From Planococcus citri (taxonomy: Eukaryota > Arthropoda > Insecta > Hemiptera > Pseudococcidae), in NCBI RefSeq assembly GCF_950023065.1, contig NC_088679.1:49352001-49416000 (forward strand): DNA of 64,000 nucleotides, written 5' to 3'. This document shows positions 61,721 through 64,000 of this stretch, piece by piece. Numbering within the stretch: the first letter of the stretch is position 1; the number at the start of each line of letters is the position of its first letter. The translations under genes and the position numbers were made by a program. The notes under the pieces are model-generated. The model had not been told where the DNA came from, ran no database searches, and was given only the letters and a program-made list of their open reading frames with translations.

Positions 61721-64000
61721 TTTCGGAAGAAAATTATAAATTTTGTGTAGCATTTGCTCGATTCAGACTTTTATTTATTTTTTATTATACCTACGTATAC
61801 CTAGTTACCTACCTAAGAAATTTATCTTCTAATTTATATTGTTCACACGTGTACTTTTATACATGTTTTCAAAAAAATTGATAAATCCGTAAATCATTAG
61901 CTGTATTTTTAATGCTGTCTGAACCGAATACCGATGTACATATTACCCATTTAGCACTTGAAATGAATATCGAAACACAGAATAGGTAGGTACTTTGCAC
62001 ATTGCATAAGCGTGTGTATACCATGTAGCTTGTGTACTCGTACCTTAACCTATTTTATTCAGGTAAACTAGGAATATTTGGTTCGAATTTATGGCGTTAC
62101 CGGAGCTTTGATTCAATATACGTATCACGTAGCGTAACCTTTGTTTGGTCTGTTTCACAAATTCCGTTATCTACACTGGTATTTATATTATAAAATGGCA
62201 TTCTCACATGAGCAAATCAAAATAATGTCACTAAAACTATACATATGTATCTACATACTTATGTCTCCAGAAATCATGTTGTCTTATCATCAGTACTGTT
62301 TGTCGTTCGTATACCTACGTGTATTATATTACACATGTCCTTATCAGAATTTAACAAATATATTAATGCAAGTGTACAGTTGGTAGGTCTAGGTACTAGG
62401 TATTTATCTACATACGTAAATCCATTCACTATGACTACTAACGTAAGTTTGCTAGCTTAAAGAAAAGGCTAAACGTTTTTTTTTCAATTTGAATTTTTGA
62501 AACATGGAATTAACTTTTCCTGGAAAAATATTTTGAAAAAAGTTTTGGAAAAAATGAAGGAAAAGTACAGTTAAACGCTCAATATTCTAGTAACTTTTGG
62601 TGAAAAAATCATCCTGATTAAGTGATTTTTGTGTTTTTTACAGCTATTTTTTAATAGAAAAGTCATGGTTATATCTACGCTTCTCTTCTCTTTCAATTTT
62701 GAAGATACGTACCGAAAATAGATTACTTACTTATCTATTTCATCTTTACATGTATTTTTAAGATGTTAAGATAGGCAACTCTAATCTATAATTTTCTCCC
62801 TTTATTTTTTTTTATTCCAACAGTTTCAGAGGTCAGATAAATTGAATACGTCGCTATACAAGTTATACATAAGTAATGTACCTAGGTATGTAGATATGTA
62901 GATGTAATAGGTTTCTTTCGTACAAAATGTTATGAAGTATTGCGTCTTTTCTTCAAAAGTATAAGAAATCACGAACGGACATAATACATATTACCTACTA
63001 CCTACCTACCTACATACATACACTAACTACATACTATTTTACGATCTAATTTAACCTTAAAGTTTCATATTTTCATTTTATCTGCTGAAAAATAAATTAC
63101 AGAATAAAGAGTAAGTAAATGAGCTTAAGCTGGATATAATAATATGTTGGTTTATTTTTTGTGTGTTTGTAAGAACTATAGGAAGGTAGAGGAAAGCACA
63201 TGTTATGAATAACTGTTTTACTTATTCGTTGTAAAATGTTCCGAATTTGTTTCAATTTATGACGTAGGTACAAAGGTCATCTACGAACACTAATAATGAA
63301 ATATGTAGGTAGGTATACAATTTACAAAAAATAGTAAAGCATTCATTTTTCATTCTATTTAGAATCCAAGCGCGTGAAATTTTTCTTAATTATAGCGCTG
63401 CAGGGGCTGATTAAATTTCATTAGGTACCGTAATTTTTACCGATTTGCAAAATGTTTTTCTAGTTTATTAAAAATAAACTTTAAACGATGTTTATTCTGG
63501 AACAGTTCTAGTATTTCTTGAGGTGCGATAGGTTTCAAGAGAATCGCACTTTATAGATAATTGTCATATGCGTGGTAAATATAGACACCTATACTGCGTA
63601 CTATGCTTTTCCATTTGTCAAACGTTCTATCGAAACGAAATGAAAATTTAATGTAGGTATATATTCACCTCCCTATACCAACCTTATATTATGTACACCT
63701 ACCAAAAGTAAATTATGCAGTGCTTACTGTAACTGTCAATTTATCAAAATTATGGTGCAAAAACAACTCGGAAAGATATTTTATATAAGCCTTTCCATTT
63801 TATACTGTCTTAAATCTTGTATGAAATATTTTTTGGCACGAAGTAAAGGTATACAGGGAATTTTGTGAATATGGTAGGTAGTTCCTTCAATTCAATAAAT
63901 AAGTATGTACCTATAAGACAAAGAACATAAGAGTTGTAGATAACGAACCTACACCTCATAACTTCAACAAACATTTTGATGGGATATTTAAGAATAGAAG
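61721..64000. other. No gene recognised; AT-rich flank with TACCTA/TAGGTA repeats
   Basis: The first part is the 3' side of the phase-1 gene. Beyond it I see only short open frames with no protein features. Clusters of TACCTACC and its complement lie near 61790-61815, 62880-62910, 62992-63020 and 63300-63318. Confidence 0.55.
62992..63022. repeat. TACCTACC microrepeat tract
   Basis: Units of TACC(T)A pass into TACATACATAC. The same TACCTA/TAGGTA motif recurs across the window, for example near 48024, 49561, 59436 and 63305. Dispersed short tracts of this kind are common in some hemipteran and lepidopteran genomes. Confidence 0.6.

Noticed and set aside
1..64000. CRISPR arrays, bacterial operons, rRNA or intact tRNA genes
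   Set aside because: No direct-repeat/spacer pattern, Shine-Dalgarno-led gene cluster, rRNA-like sequence or complete cloverleaf was found; the window is eukaryotic throughout.

Overview
This is a eukaryotic, AT-rich (by eye), intron-rich nuclear window, almost certainly from an insect. The protein families (Crumbs, tail-anchored cytochrome b5, SIN1, FAM91), the many GT-AG introns and the dispersed TAGGTAC/GTACCTA microrepeats support this. A sternorrhynchan hemipteran such as a mealybug or other scale insect is my best guess; a lepidopteran is not excluded.

Layout, left to right. (1) 1665-23337 (+): a complete 31-exon crumbs gene (1,892 aa) with a signal peptide, an N-terminal laminin-G-like module, about 24 EGF-like repeats, three further laminin-G regions, one transmembrane helix and a 37-residue tail ending in ERLI. 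(2) 24873-25251 and 30947-37776 (+): two tandem cytochrome b5 paralogues split at the same codon. The second is complete and tail-anchored; the first has the haem-binding core but no recognisable anchor. (3) Between them, 28201-30621 is a P-element-like DNA transposon with 38-bp perfect terminal inverted repeats and a perfect 8-bp target duplication (CTAAAGAT). It carries a broken THAP-domain transposase on the minus strand that has lost its middle. (4) 40349-49441 (+): an ankyrin-repeat protein (368 aa) whose 7.8-kb first intron holds a cluster of DNA transposons: a mariner-like MITE, a hAT-like MITE nested in it with its own 8-bp duplication, a MITE fragment, and a 2-kb inverted-repeat element filled with TTGGCAA-type motifs. 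(5) 50177-52292 (-): SIN1/MAPKAP1, the TORC2 subunit, 10 exons, 469 aa. (6) 52823-57034 (+): FAM91, 16 exons, 837 aa, head-to-head with SIN1 across about 530 bp. (7) 58190-61720 (+): an unrecognised secreted protein, 11 exons, 462 aa, in which all ten introns are phase 1. (8) 61721-64000: no gene seen.

The genes do not form one pathway. Crumbs sets apical polarity at the plasma membrane, cytochrome b5 carries electrons at the ER, SIN1 belongs to TORC2, and FAM91 works in vesicle tethering at the Golgi. Gene models were built by hand from splice motifs and frame continuity. The summed coding lengths of crumbs, the second cytochrome b5, the ankyrin gene, SIN1, FAM91 and the phase-1 gene are each a whole number of codons ending at a stop, which is a strong internal check. 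The most novel-looking item is the phase-1 secreted gene, whose architecture recalls the sternorrhynchan 'bicycle'-type effector genes; this is inference. The best-supported new structure is the P-like transposon with its deleted transposase.
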